Assembly: GCA_016716665.1 (NCBI GenBank) | Contig: JADJVH010000004.1 | Location: 62,001-126,000 of the forward strand | Reading direction: 5' to 3' | Length of the DNA stretch: 64,000 bases | DNA from: Candidatus Opimibacter iunctus | GTDB taxonomy: Bacteria > Bacteroidota > Bacteroidia > Chitinophagales > Saprospiraceae | In this document: one piece after another, positions 52,856 through 63,488 of the stretch | Numbering within the stretch: the stretch's first letter is position 1 | Layout: each line of letters starts with the position of its first letter | Position numbers and translations under genes: made by a program | The notes under the pieces: model-generated | The model's database searches: none | What the model was told of the DNA's origin: nothing | The model's input: the letters and a program-made list of their open reading frames with translations, nothing else

Positions 52856-55599
52856 ATGAAAAGCACCAATCGATTAGGAATTTCCCGCGCACTGAGGTTA
52901 AGTCTGATATTTCATTTTCTCCTTGCACTCAATCTCTCCGCCCAGGTGGGGATCGGTACCGTGATGCCCGATTCGTCCGCCATCCTGGAGCTCGCCTCCA
53001 TTCAAAAAGGATTCTTGATGCCAAGGATGTCGACGAGTCAACGCGACTCTATTGTCAATCCTTCTGTAGGTCTTCAGATCTTCAATCTGGATGACCAATG
53101 TCTCGATCTGTTTGATGGAGTACATTGGATCAAAAACTGTGGGTTGAAGCAAGTGGGGATTAGTGATTCAATAGGGACAAACGCATGGTCCTATTTAAAT
53201 AATACAGGCCCAAGTCCAAGGAAAAATGCTTTTTCATTTAGTATAGGATCCAATATCTATGTTGGCACTGGAAAATATGGCACGGCCAATACAAGTCTCG
53301 ATGACTTTTGGCAGTTTAATACAGTAACGGGGATATGGACTCAAAAAGCAAGTATGCCTGGAGGGGTGCGCAATTCTGCAGTAGGGCTGGCGATTGGCAA
53401 TAAAGGTTATGCTGGTCTGGGCAACAATTCAAATTCATACAAGCTGGATTTTTATGAATATGACCCGATGACCAATGTCTGGACACAGAAAGCAAATTTT
53501 GGCGGAGCTGCCCGTGCCGGGGCCACAGGGTTTGTCATTGATGGCAAAGCCTATATTGGTACTGGGACGAATGCCTCTGTCACCTATAATGATTTCTGGT
53601 CTTTCGATCCGGTCACGAACAGTTGGGCCTCAAAGGCTTCATTACCTGGCAATCCCCGGAGCGAAGCAGTGGGTTTTGCCATTGATAGTTTTGGATATTT
53701 AGGTCTGGGATACCAAAACCCAAACTATCTCTCTGATTTTTACAAATACAACCCAGTATCAAATGCCTGGACACCATTTCAAGTTATGAAGCTGGTGGCC
53801 GTAGAGGGGCATTTAGCTTTGTGATTGATCATAAAGGATATGTAGGGACAGGTCAGTCTGCCACATCTCAGTTTGAGAATGATTTTTGGCAATATTCACC
53901 TATTGAAAATGACTGGATTGAAAAAACAACTTACGGGGGAAGTCCGCGAAAGGGAAGTGCAGCTTCTGTTGTTGGAGGGATTGGCTATGTAGCCAGAGGT
54001 GAACTTGTAAATGGAGGTAGTGGAAATGATTTATGGAAATATAAACCTACAGTTGTTGCTCCTACCTATACCATGGCTATCCCTGAAGGAGGATACGCAT
54101 CAATTACAGATAACAAATGGACCATTGAGGGATATGCATTGCATCCTACTGAGGCTCGTTTTGTGGGTATAGGGACGTCTACTCCGGATACCAGCGCGGC
54201 CCTTCATCTCTCTTCAACCTCCAAAGGCTTACTCATCCCACGCATGACCACTGCACAGCGCCTGGCTATAAGTACTCCAGCACAGGGCCTTTTGGTATAT
54301 GACCTTGATATGGGTCAATTTTACACTTTTGAGAATCAATCTTGGATTACTTTGTTGGGAAGCAGGATTGGATTCAAACTAAATACTAATCTGGCAGTTG
54401 GCGATTCTGCTCTCTTACATATTATTACTGGAGTTGACAATATTGCAATAGGTAAAAATGCGCTTTACACCACTGAATACGGTGATTATAATGTAGGCAT
54501 AGGGAATAACTCTTTGACAAATAATACTTGGGGACATTATAATACAGGTATCGGTACCTATTCTCTCCAGCATAACTTGACTGGGACTTATAATACAGCA
54601 TTAGGTGCTCAAAGCCTCCAATCTAATTCCACTGGAGATAGCAATACTGCAATCGGTACCGGTTCATTGAGTTTAAATACAACAGGATATACCAATGCTG
54701 CTTTAGGAGCTGCCGCCTTGCTTGATAATCTGGATGGTCATAGCAATACGGGAGTAGGAGCATATGCATTAAGATATAATACGATTGGTGATCTAAACAC
54801 CGGAATTGGAAAAGAAGCTCTGTACACGGCCACTACAGGTAATGCCAATACAGGAGTTGGTTCAAAAGCAAGCTATGATATCACCACAGGAAGTTACAAT
54901 ACAGCCGTAGGTCAAATCAGTCTCAAAAATGTGGTAAATGGAAATTTCAATACTGCTGTAGGATATAATTCTGGTGTAGCCACAGGGGGATCAGCATTTT
55001 CCAACACTTTGGCACTGGGGAATAGCGCTGCAGTGGCTGCTTCAAACCAAATCAGACTGGGTAATACCGTGATCACAGAAATTGGTGGCTATGATCCCTG
55101 GACCGATCTTTCTGATGGCCGATATAAAAGGGATGTCAATGAAAATGTGCCTGGTCTGGCGTTTATCCAAAAACTTCGTCCGGTAACATTCCACATTGAT
55201 GTCACTGCGCTCTCAGAGCTCAACAAGGAAGACTACAAGCGGAATGAAGAAGGCCAGCTAGTCTATGAAGCACCAGACCCTTTGACGCTGGAAGCCCGAA
55301 AGCATAAAGCTGAAATGTTGAATACTGGCTTTATCGCACAGGAAGTAGAAGCCGCAGCACTAAGCATTGGGTATGATTTTTACGGTGTCAATGCACCTTC
55401 AAGTCCTGATGACACCTATGGTCTTCGGTATTCCGTCTTCACCGTTCCCCTCGTTAAGTCTGTCCAGGAATTAAGCATCGAAAACGAAAAGCTCAAGGCT
55501 GAACTTGCAAATCAAAACCACCTCCTCCAACAATACGGTATGGAACTGGAGAAACTTAAGGCTGAATTCCTCCAGATGAAAAACAACTCTGATCGTTAA
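52856..55599 (+). pseudogene. Kelch / trimeric-fibre-repeat / S74 chaperone surface protein, one frameshift
   Basis: This is a large exported protein of about 915 residues once one T is added at 53776-53778 (run of three). The signal peptide ends L-N-L-S-A-Q. Next comes V-G-I-G-T-V-M-P-D with M-P-R-M-S-T-S-Q-R, a Bacteroidota surface-protein motif. About six Kelch-type repeats (W-T-Q-K-A-x-x-G-G, G-Y-x-G-x-G) should form a propeller. The V-G-I-G-T-S-T-P-D motif then repeats. About nine 24-residue repeats of N-T-G-I-G-x-x-S-L type follow, like trimeric phage or YadA fibres. The S74 intramolecular chaperone follows (S-D-G-R-Y-K-R-D-V) and a C-terminal coiled coil ends it. S74 domains trimerise fibres and cut themselves off. 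No phage genes surround it. Confidence 0.85.
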
Positions 55600-55706
55600 T
55601 CCATTTATAAATCTTGTAAAAGGTATCAGAATCTAAATTTATTGCCACTAGCAATCCGGTACGATTTAAATCATATTCCTATAAACCACTCAAACAATTG
55701 TCATCT

Positions 55707-57053
55707 ATGAAAAACTTTACACTTAGTCTTATTGTACTATGCGTTACATTATCACTGCAGGCTCAGATCTGGGAACCACACAATGCTGATTTCCTTTTAC
55801 CTACTCAAGGTTGGCGCATCACCCCTGCCAATGATTCAGTAGCATGGACATTTGGATTTGTCTTGGATTCCGCCGGTGATTTTACCCAACGGGATTATTC
55901 TTATAGCCGGACCACGGATGGTGGCAACACCTGGGTCGCAGGTACTTTTCCTGGCATTCAAACTGATGGTTGGCTTTGTCATATTTTTGCCCAGGACGAA
56001 AATACAGCGTGGCTTTCTTTCTTTGATTACGCGGAAGGTGGCAAGGTATTTTATACCTCAGATGGAGGTCAAAACTGGGAGCTGACAAACGCCCCTGTGG
56101 AGAATTTCTTTATTGGTGCGCTACACTTTTGGGATAACGATCATGGCGTTATATGGGGTGATCCTATAGATAGTTTGTTCTCCATTCTTACGACATCCAA
56201 TGGAGGATTAACATGGGAGCAGGTCAGTGCTGAAAATATGCCTCCTGCTATTGACAACGAAGAATATACCGGTGCCGGCAATATTGCTGTAAATGGCGAC
56301 AACATATGGTTTGACACCTACTATAACCGCGTACTCTATTCTGCCGACAGAGGACTTACCTGGACGGTGTGGGATAACCCTTCTGCTGACCACTATGGGC
56401 TTGATGTCAAGGCAGATGAAGACAACTTCCTCTACTATATTCACTCATTAGGTTCAAACGCAGAAGGGTATACATTTGAGTTGTTTCGCAGACATCCAGA
56501 TGACAGTGACTGGACAAATCTCACGCCTACCGACAATAGTAAGTACATCAGTGGCTTCAGTCATGTGCCTGGCACGAATACGCTCGTCGCCAATCTGATC
56601 AACGAAACACGAGTGAGCTATGATCATGGAGATACATGGATCAGCATTGACTTTGATTCTACCTTCAGGAGAGGCTACCTCAGTTTTGTCAGTGATCAGA
56701 TAGGGTATAGTTGTCAGATGCCGAATGGCTATGATCATCCTTCTGAAAATGTATACAAATACATCGGCACACCATTGTCAGGATTAATAGATCCTAAACC
56801 AATAGATATCACCCTGTTACTATCGCCCAACCCTGCGGTTGAAAACATCCAAATAGGCGTGGAAGGAAAACATGCAGAGGATTACTGGATATTGATCAAT
56901 GACCTCAGTGGCAAACTGATGTATAAAAGGGAGTTAACGAATGAAACTTCGTTTGCCAGCTCGATTGATATCAGTTCATATGTGAATGGGATGTACACGA
57001 TTACCGTGAGCAATAAGGATGGGTTGAGGACAGAGACATTTGTGAAACTGTAG
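55707..57053 (+). CDS. Beta-propeller (Ycf48/BNR-like) protein with type A T9SS signal
   Basis: ATG at 55707 (M-K-N-F-T-L-S-L) gives a signal peptide ending S-L-Q-A-Q; an earlier start at 55698 adds three residues. About 340 residues then repeat S-x-D-G-G-x-x-W motifs (T-T-D-G-G-N-T-W, T-S-D-G-G-Q-N-W, T-S-N-G-G-L-T-W, S-A-D-R-G-L-T-W). These are the Asp-box pattern of sialidase-like or Ycf48-type propellers. The C-terminal sorting domain starts L-L-S-P-N-P-A-V-E-N and ends T-E-T-F-V-K-L. No catalytic sialidase residues are evident, so a binding or structural role is likely. Confidence 0.85.
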   Translation: MKNFTLSLIVLCVTLSLQAQIWEPHNADFLLPTQGWRITPANDSVAWTFGFVLDSAGDFTQRDYSYSRTTDGGNTWVAGTFPGIQTDGWLCHIFAQDENTAWLSFFDYAEGGKVFYTSDGGQNWELTNAPVENFFIGALHFWDNDHGVIWGDPIDSLFSILTTSNGGLTWEQVSAENMPPAIDNEEYTGAGNIAVNGDNIWFDTYYNRVLYSADRGLTWTVWDNPSADHYGLDVKADEDNFLYYIHSLGSNAEGYTFELFRRHPDDSDWTNLTPTDNSKYISGFSHVPGTNTLVANLINETRVSYDHGDTWISIDFDSTFRRGYLSFVSDQIGYSCQMPNGYDHPSENVYKYIGTPLSGLIDPKPIDITLLLSPNPAVENIQIGVEGKHAEDYWILINDLSGKLMYKRELTNETSFASSIDISSYVNGMYTITVSNKDGLRTETFVKL

Positions 57054-57295
57054 CGACAAAGGGGAAAGTAATACAGGCATGGAAGCTATTGGTGCAGATG
57101 CAGCAGTGAAAGATAGCCGTAGGTTTGGGTGATCTCCATTGATGGCCTGGGAGTGAGTCCTGTAGACTGATACTTTAATTGGTTTTACATGGAATTCAAA
57201 TGAACAAGTATCTTTCACTTGCTAAAAGCAATTGTTCCCATTCTTTCTTGGACTAAGGAGGCCGGATATTCGAATTGAGCTTTAATCTGAACTAC

Positions 57296-58034
57296 ATGAT
57301 CAAAACAGTAATCATAGATGACGAAAAGTTTTGTATAGAAGTACTTGAATCTTTATTAAACGCCCATTATCCGGATATCCAGCTGGCAGGTACTTTTACT
57401 AATCCTGCCCAGGCCGTTTCCTTTATACAAGCACAACCTCCGGATCTGGTCTTCCTGGATATTAATATGCCGGGTTTGAATGGCTTTGAAGTACTGGATC
57501 GGCTGATGCCATTCACTTTCAAGGTCATTTTCACAACGGCCTATGACAATTATGCGATCAAGGCCATGCGCTATGGAGCCATTGACTACGGATGAAACCC
57601 ATCGCTGCAGAAGACCTGGTCGGGACCATGACCCGTGTACTGGAAGAAAAGAGAAAACAGACCTTGCCTTAGTAAAGAACGAACGAAGCGCTATCCGGAA
57701 AATTTCTATAGTCAACAGTGATGGAATGCTGATTCAGGCCGTAAAGGATATCTTGTATTGTGAAGCTGATAATAGCTACACCATTTTCCATCTTACTGGA
57801 GGCAAGAAAGTTGTCGCTTCCCGAACCCTCAAAGACTTTGAACCCATCCTACTGCCTTGCGGATTTTTCAGGATCCACAATTCTTTCCTGATCAATCTGG
57901 AGCATGTGCAGTTATATTCGAAAAGTGATGGGGGACAGGTCAAAATCAATGAAATCCTTCTTCCAATATCCCGGACACGTAAGGATGAATTCCTGGCTGA
58001 ACTGGATCGGTACCTCAATATTTCCATCCAGTGA
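57296..58034 (+). pseudogene. LytTR-family response regulator, two frameshifts
   Basis: This is a DNA-binding regulator that should act with the kinase right after it. ATG 57296 begins M-I-K-T-V-I-I-D-D-E, the receiver domain. The phosphate-accepting aspartate lies in L-V-F-L-D-I-N-M-P-G, with T-T-A-Y and a M-K-P-I switch lysine later. The frame shifts near 57590, just before the K-P motif, and again near 57664-57670, before L-A-L-V-K-N-E-R. One added base at each site gives a continuous protein of about 246 residues. The LytTR DNA-binding domain fills the last 100 residues (Y-C-E-A-D-N-S-Y-T, then F-R-I-H-N-S-F-L-I-N-L). Its TGA overlaps the kinase ATG. Confidence 0.88.
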
Positions 58035-61000
58035 TGCGATGGTTTCCGCCATATATGCGGAGATGGCCTGCTCATCCTTACTTTCTGAAGAAGTCCAACT
58101 TGCCTTATATTCCCATGGTCACGGCAGGCGTTTTTGCGCTATTTCTTTTCCTGACCAATTCAGGAAATGCTCAGTTTAATGTCCTTGATTACGAGCGTTT
58201 GTCGGCAACGCATGGAATACCATCTGCCCCGATTTCCGGAATCGTCCAGGACCATCGAGGATACCTATGGATAGGTACACCTATCGGACTGTTTCGGTAC
58301 AACGGGCTGTCATCCCGTCTCTTTATTGCTGATGGGTCCGCTAACTGCCTACCAGGCAATTTCTATAAAGCAAATTGAGTTTTTTGATGAAAAAGTAATT
58401 TGTCTTACGCTGGGAGGTTCTTTCATTCATGACTGCAATACGGAAAGTGATACAAGTCTCTTTCTATCAGGAGGACCTTCCATTCCTGCCTATCAGGCTA
58501 ATAATATGACAGATGCATGTAGTGATGGGTATGGCGGTATTATCCTGCTATCAAGATCAGGTTTGCTGCACGTTGATTCGCTGCTATCGAAAAAGTATGA
58601 ATATAGCCATCAGGATTCGACACAACCCTCGGGTATTTCTTCCTCTTTCGGACGATTTGTTATCCCTATGCCCGATGGTCAGTTTCTTATTGGCGGAAAT
58701 CATGGTTTATTAACCTATGATCCAGTAAAGAAATCAACTACACCTCTTTATCCAGGGATCTATCCTGCCTTAGACACTTTCATTAGTGATCGCAGTGTCC
58801 ATGTTTTTGAACTAGGTCCTTTTGAATACCTCTTTTTTAGCCGGCATCAAAGCACTTTAGTGTATTACAATGCCTTGACCGGCGTCAAGTTCAGTTTAAC
58901 GGTTGGCATTGATGCACTGGATCTACTTCGCTGGAATACTCAATTACATGCAATTAATGATTCTCTTCATTATTGCTTATTGCCCGGAAAGGGGACCATG
59001 GACCTGATCATCGATAGGGCAGGTAAGCAAATGTCTTTGCATGGGATTCATGTCACGGGCATCCTGCCGGTCACCATGCTAGTTGATCAGGATCACCGGA
59101 TATGGCTTGGTACGCATAATGGTATCTTCATGCAGCGTGATCAGTCTGGCGGTATACGCAAATCTGCTCCTGCATTTGACGCGCAGCTACCAGAAAAATC
59201 ACACGTTCAGTTTTCAATATCCGGACCCTACTTGGTAACAGGTACAGCAGAAGGATTGGAAATGAAGTTCTATGACAAGACAACCTTAGCGTTGGTAAAG
59301 CAAATAACAATCACCTCACCGCAACCAACCTATACCTCATCCGTTCTGCACTTTGCCACGTACGGAGCGGATTCCATTCTCATCTGCACCAATGGGCCGC
59401 GTATTTGGCTCAATACGCAGACATGGCGTTATCAGGCGATAGAACCATGGGAAAAAATACCGACAAAATTTAGTTGGTATGCCTTTCAATCCAGTTTGGA
59501 TGGCACGCTCTACACGATTCAGAACAACAGTACACTTGAGCGGTATGATCCATTACAAAAGAAGTTTATTTCTCTTCCGCTCAACCAGGATATGTGGAAG
59601 AAACTTGAAGCCCCCACCCAGATAGCTGAAGACTGGAATGGTGATTTGTGGCTGGTGCATCATGGGTTTTGCAGGTACCGAAAAGCTACTGCTCAAATCG
59701 ATTATTGTCAACCTAAGTTTCCGGGAGCCTTTCTCGATCGCAATACAGTTGGCAATATGGTCAATGACACATCCCATCACATGTTGTGGTTTACCTTATA
59801 TCAAAATGGCCTCATCCGGTATGACCCGGCAACGCATGAGTATATGCAGTTTACACTAAAAGATGGTTTGCCTGACCTTGTGATCAGTCAGATGATCTTG
59901 GTTGGCCGTCACATTTGGATCATTACACCTTCAGGGCTGGCGTCTATTTCTATTGATGATTACAATATTCAAAGGTATCCATATGGCAACGGGGCATTTC
60001 TATATCATTCCAGAAAAGCGCTTACGTATGATTCGGTAACTGATCAGCTCTATTTCATGCACGATCAGCAAATCATGGCGTGCAGACCTGCAGCATTGCT
60101 TTCAAGATCTGGTCATGCCAGACTGCTGATCGAAAAGATCGAAAGTGGAGATAGTCTGTGGCTTTGGCCAACGCAGTCAATCCTGGAAATTCATGGAAAA
60201 GAGAGAAGGCTCCGGATTCAACTGTCCAGTATTGCTTTTGAAGATATGGGGCCGCTCCAATACACTTACAGGCAACTTACTGGCAAGGACACCACATGGA
60301 GAACCATCGGTGTGGATGGCGTCACTGTGATTGAAAATCTGTCCCCTGGCAAGCACGATATTCAGTTTCGCTTGCAAGGAGATGGTAATAATTTACATGC
60401 CGCTGAAAAGAAAATTCGTATTCAGGTATTTCCATTCTTTTGGGAGACCAATTTTTTTCTTTTTTTTCTGGCGCTTGCATGCCTTGTGGCTATGTGGCTT
60501 CTGGTCAGGTGGCAGTACCAAAGAAAAAAGGCGAGACTGGATATGGACCGCAGGCTATCCGCATTGGAGCTACAGGCCCTTCGTTCACGGTTGAATCCGC
60601 ATTTTATATTCAATTGCCTGAATTCAATCAACCGCTATATCCTTAAGGAAGACAAAAGTAATGCGTCATATTATCTCTCCAGGTTTGCAAAGCTTATCAG
60701 GCATACCCTTGATTATACCTCTGAACCGGATGTAAGTCTTTCTGAAGAAATCAATGTGACCAGACTATACATAGAGCTTGAATCATTGCGGATGGCCGAA
60801 CCCATTCAGCTTGATGTCCATTTTGATCCCGAAATTGAACCGGATAATGTCCGCGTACCTCCACTCTTTATTCAACCGTATGTCGAAAATGCAATCTGGC
60901 ATGGACTAGCCTCTAAGAAAGACAACCTAAAGCTCCTGGTTCGGGTGATCAAGGCAGGATTTGGATTTGTATTTGAAATAGAAGACAATGGAATAGGTCG

Positions 61001-61190
61001 GGCAGCTGCAGGCCTTAGCCACCGGACCGGGCAACATATTTCTAAAGGAATGGCCATTGCTAAGGAGACCTTTGACCACTATGGACAGGTATATCACCAG
61101 AAAACCAACATTGAGATTATCGATTTATTTGATCAGAGTGGCAATGCATGTGGCACCTGTGTCAAACTCAAACTCACTCCAATACTTTAA
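58034..61190 (+). pseudogene. LytS-type sensor histidine kinase with propeller sensor, one frameshift
   Basis: A one-membrane-pass sensor kinase partner of the LytTR regulator. From ATG 58034 it reads a signal/anchor segment, then propeller repeats (I-V-Q-D-H-R-G-Y-L-W-I-G-T). The frame shifts near 58333-58345, and adding one base joins the long second part. More regulator-propeller blades follow (I-W-L-G-T-H-N-G-I, L-W-F-T-L-Y). A Y_Y_Y-like Ig domain ends near 60430, then a membrane segment (about 60440-60505). The His_kinase domain has R-L-N-P-H-F-I-F-N-C-L-N with the phosphorylated histidine. Its ATPase N box is Q-P-Y-V-E-N-A-I-W-H-G. The restored size is about 1,050 residues. The signal sensed is unknown. 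Confidence 0.88.
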
Positions 61191-61395
61191 TTCACGTGCT
61201 ATACTGGACAGGGACTGGATGCCTGTCATCATCTGTTCGATTTGGTTGATACCTGGGGAGTAATCCAATTCTCAAAACATGAAATCTCTTCAGATTTTCA
61301 AATACCTTCCATTCCTGCGGGACAATAGGTATACAGGATATTCAGAGGGGATCAATTGATACAGTGGGGACTTGGGTGAAACTATGAACTCCGTT

Positions 61396-62301
61396 TTACA
61401 ATTTGACAAATGGATATCTCAATATCTTCTTGTTCTTCAACAGAATCATGGCCAAATAGAACCCTGCTGTAAATTTATCCAGGTCAATCTGCTTTTCCAC
61501 CCCTTTGTATACAAGATGGCCAACGTAATCAAAAATCTCGATTTGCTCCGCCGCTTCATTTAAGTTCGTAAATGCTATCGTTTCCCGTGCAGGGTTTGGA
61601 ATAGCCTTGAAGTCTATAGTAGTTTCTTCAATAGTAGAAGTTGACATTAACCAGCAGGGTGCGTAATCAGGGTTATCATAGATTAACGTATCCAACCAAT
61701 GCACGCACAATACTGTTGACCACACGGCATCAGAGGTCCATGGCAAGCCATTGGTGAATAGTCCATCGAGGTTCCCAATACCTTCTATCCAATGGATCCA
61801 TAAGTCTTCCGGAACAGGGTCATGCCCGGTAATCGGGCGAAGCGTCCAATGCTTGCGCAAGACTCCATTTACCAGATTAATCGTATCTACTGTTTCAACG
61901 ACAAAGTTGTAGTAGGATGGTGTCTCCAGATAATGAAAGGTATCACCTTCAGTCAGGGTAAAATCATAGATGAGTTGTTCGCCACTGGATTCGTATTGAT
62001 AAATCCGACCGTTCATTTCTCTAAGCAACTCTTCAGCATCTGTCCAATCTTCGGATAACTCAGTGTTGGCCTTTAATAATCGATAATAAGTATGATTACC
62101 TATGCCAACAGGAATCGTATCAAATTTGTACCGGAAGGACCATGCGTTGCAATCGCCTTCAAAACTACACCAGTTGTACCCTTCTGTCCAGGTTTTGACA
62201 GAACTCAAAAAATCAACCGGAGTAAATTGAGCAAAGGCGTAAGTTGAAGCAGGCAATAGGAATATCATCAGCACAATTCTTGAAAGGTATATGTCCCTCA
62301 T
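61396..62301 (-). CDS. T9SS type A-sorted secreted protein
   Basis: ATG at 62301 (M-R-D-I-Y-L-S-R) was preferred to 62310; the signal peptide ends near A-F-A-Q. About 200 residues of unknown fold follow. They carry several Trp and Cys residues (N-W-C-S-F-E-G-D-C-N-A-W and A-P-C-W), which may form disulfides after export. The C-terminus is a sorting domain: I-P-N-P-A-R-E-T-I near residue 235, D-Y-V-G-H-L-V-Y and a final P-F-V-K-L. It stands alone between the propeller kinase and the DUF1295 gene. No function can be assigned. Confidence 0.78.
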   Translation of the reverse strand: MRDIYLSRIVLMIFLLPASTYAFAQFTPVDFLSSVKTWTEGYNWCSFEGDCNAWSFRYKFDTIPVGIGNHTYYRLLKANTELSEDWTDAEELLREMNGRIYQYESSGEQLIYDFTLTEGDTFHYLETPSYYNFVVETVDTINLVNGVLRKHWTLRPITGHDPVPEDLWIHWIEGIGNLDGLFTNGLPWTSDAVWSTVLCVHWLDTLIYDNPDYAPCWLMSTSTIEETTIDFKAIPNPARETIAFTNLNEAAEQIEIFDYVGHLVYKGVEKQIDLDKFTAGFYLAMILLKNKKILRYPFVKL

Positions 62302-62398
62302 ATATGCCAATTATAAACGGTTAGTGACCGTTCACGAATGTACTCAATTGACCGTTCTGTTTATGTCATTTCTGTGACAGAAACCAATATATGGCCGA

Positions 62399-63316
62399 TT
62401 AGAAAAGTTTAGGTATAAACCTCCCGGTCTTTTCCTGGTAAGCTTTATACTCAGGATATTTGCCCGCAGAGATAGCTTCACTGAAATCGGAACTTCCCTG
62501 GAAGAGCACTACAAGCAGAAGGCAACCCGCTATTGACCAGTTTAGCCAGGAGCCTGTAGCGGCGACGCTAAACAAATAGAAGGCAATCCAGATACCCTGT
62601 TCGGCCATGTAATTTGGATGGCGCATATAGCTCCATAGTCCCGTATGTGTAAAGCCTAATGCATAGATACCTTCAGGCTTTTTACCAGCATTGATTCTCT
62701 TGTATTTCTCCTGTTGATAATTCCACTGTTGCTGATCGGCTACAGTCTCTATGATGATGAAGAATAAAATAGCAGCGGTCGCTATATAATCAAGAAGCCC
62801 TAGTGGAATGCCTTTGCCTTTGAGCGCAACAAGGATGGGAAGGGTAAACAGCATGATCAATCCATTCTGGTAAAAGGATATGAAAAAGAGATTGAAGAAA
62901 AACCATCTCACCTTTCCTTTCAATTCTGGCTTTTCACGTAGCACCTCCCATCGGTAGTCTTCTTCTCCCGTCCAGAACTTCCATGAATAAGCCCCTCTCC
63001 TTGAAAAATTGTACGAAAGCCGGACACCCCACAAGGTGACAAGGACAGCCATCAGCACCATACGCGGATCCATACCTCCTGCAACAGCAATATACCATGC
63101 ATAGATGATCGGCATGATGCTCCATATCTTGTCTACCTGGCTGTTATTGCCGGTGAGCTGGCTGAGGACGAAGCAAGTGGTGGCTACACCAAAACAGATG
63201 TAGATACAATTCCACAAGATGGCGGATTGTTCCAGGGTGAGCGGTTCATCGAAATAGTAGCTGGCGATTGGCACTACAATAAACGTGATAATGAGTATCA
63301 CTATAGTCTTGATCAT
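62399..63316 (-). CDS. DUF1295 / steroid 5-alpha-reductase-like membrane protein
   Basis: A 305-residue integral membrane protein with about seven hydrophobic segments. The C-terminal half has the conserved G-L-W-S-Y-M-R-H-P-N-Y near residue 230, with the E-Q-G-I-W block after it. This is the NADPH- and substrate-binding region of the steroid reductase / isoprenylcysteine methyltransferase superfamily. Family members reduce or modify lipid-like substrates, but the substrate here cannot be told. Neighbours do not help. The ATG at 63316 follows a suitable gap from the terminator at 63412-63448. Confidence 0.88.
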   Translation of the reverse strand: MIKTIVILIITFIVVPIASYYFDEPLTLEQSAILWNCIYICFGVATTCFVLSQLTGNNSQVDKIWSIMPIIYAWYIAVAGGMDPRMVLMAVLVTLWGVRLSYNFSRRGAYSWKFWTGEEDYRWEVLREKPELKGKVRWFFFNLFFISFYQNGLIMLFTLPILVALKGKGIPLGLLDYIATAAILFFIIIETVADQQQWNYQQEKYKRINAGKKPEGIYALGFTHTGLWSYMRHPNYMAEQGIWIAFYLFSVAATGSWLNWSIAGCLLLVVLFQGSSDFSEAISAGKYPEYKAYQEKTGRFIPKLF

Positions 63317-63411
63317 TTGTGATTCTTTTGAAGAAGGAAATTAAAAAGTGGTCTATTGCGTGCCAATATCTGCAACTTTTTGACAAATTCAGATACTCCG
63401 GGGAAAAAAGT

Positions 63412-63448
63412 AAAAGCCCCGACATCTGCACAGGATGGCGGGGCTTTT
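63412..63448 (-). terminator. Bidirectional-type terminator
   Basis: A 10-base stem, aaaagccccg / cggggctttt, with a 17-base loop lies 40 bases after the stop of the last minus-strand gene. The A and T tracts on both sides allow it to work on either strand. Confidence 0.9.
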
Positions 63449-63488
63449 AAATCATCATGATCCGGCTTCTGCCGGTTAGAGGTATACG

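Noticed and set aside
52856..55599. Prophage tail-fibre gene, hence a prophage
   Set aside because: The S74 domain and repeats are phage-like, but no capsid, terminase, portal or integrase gene is seen, and the N-terminus has a bacterial signal peptide.
57054..57295. Possible small gene between the T9SS propeller and the LytTR regulator
   Set aside because: No frame with a plausible start and composition; I see nothing in this stretch.
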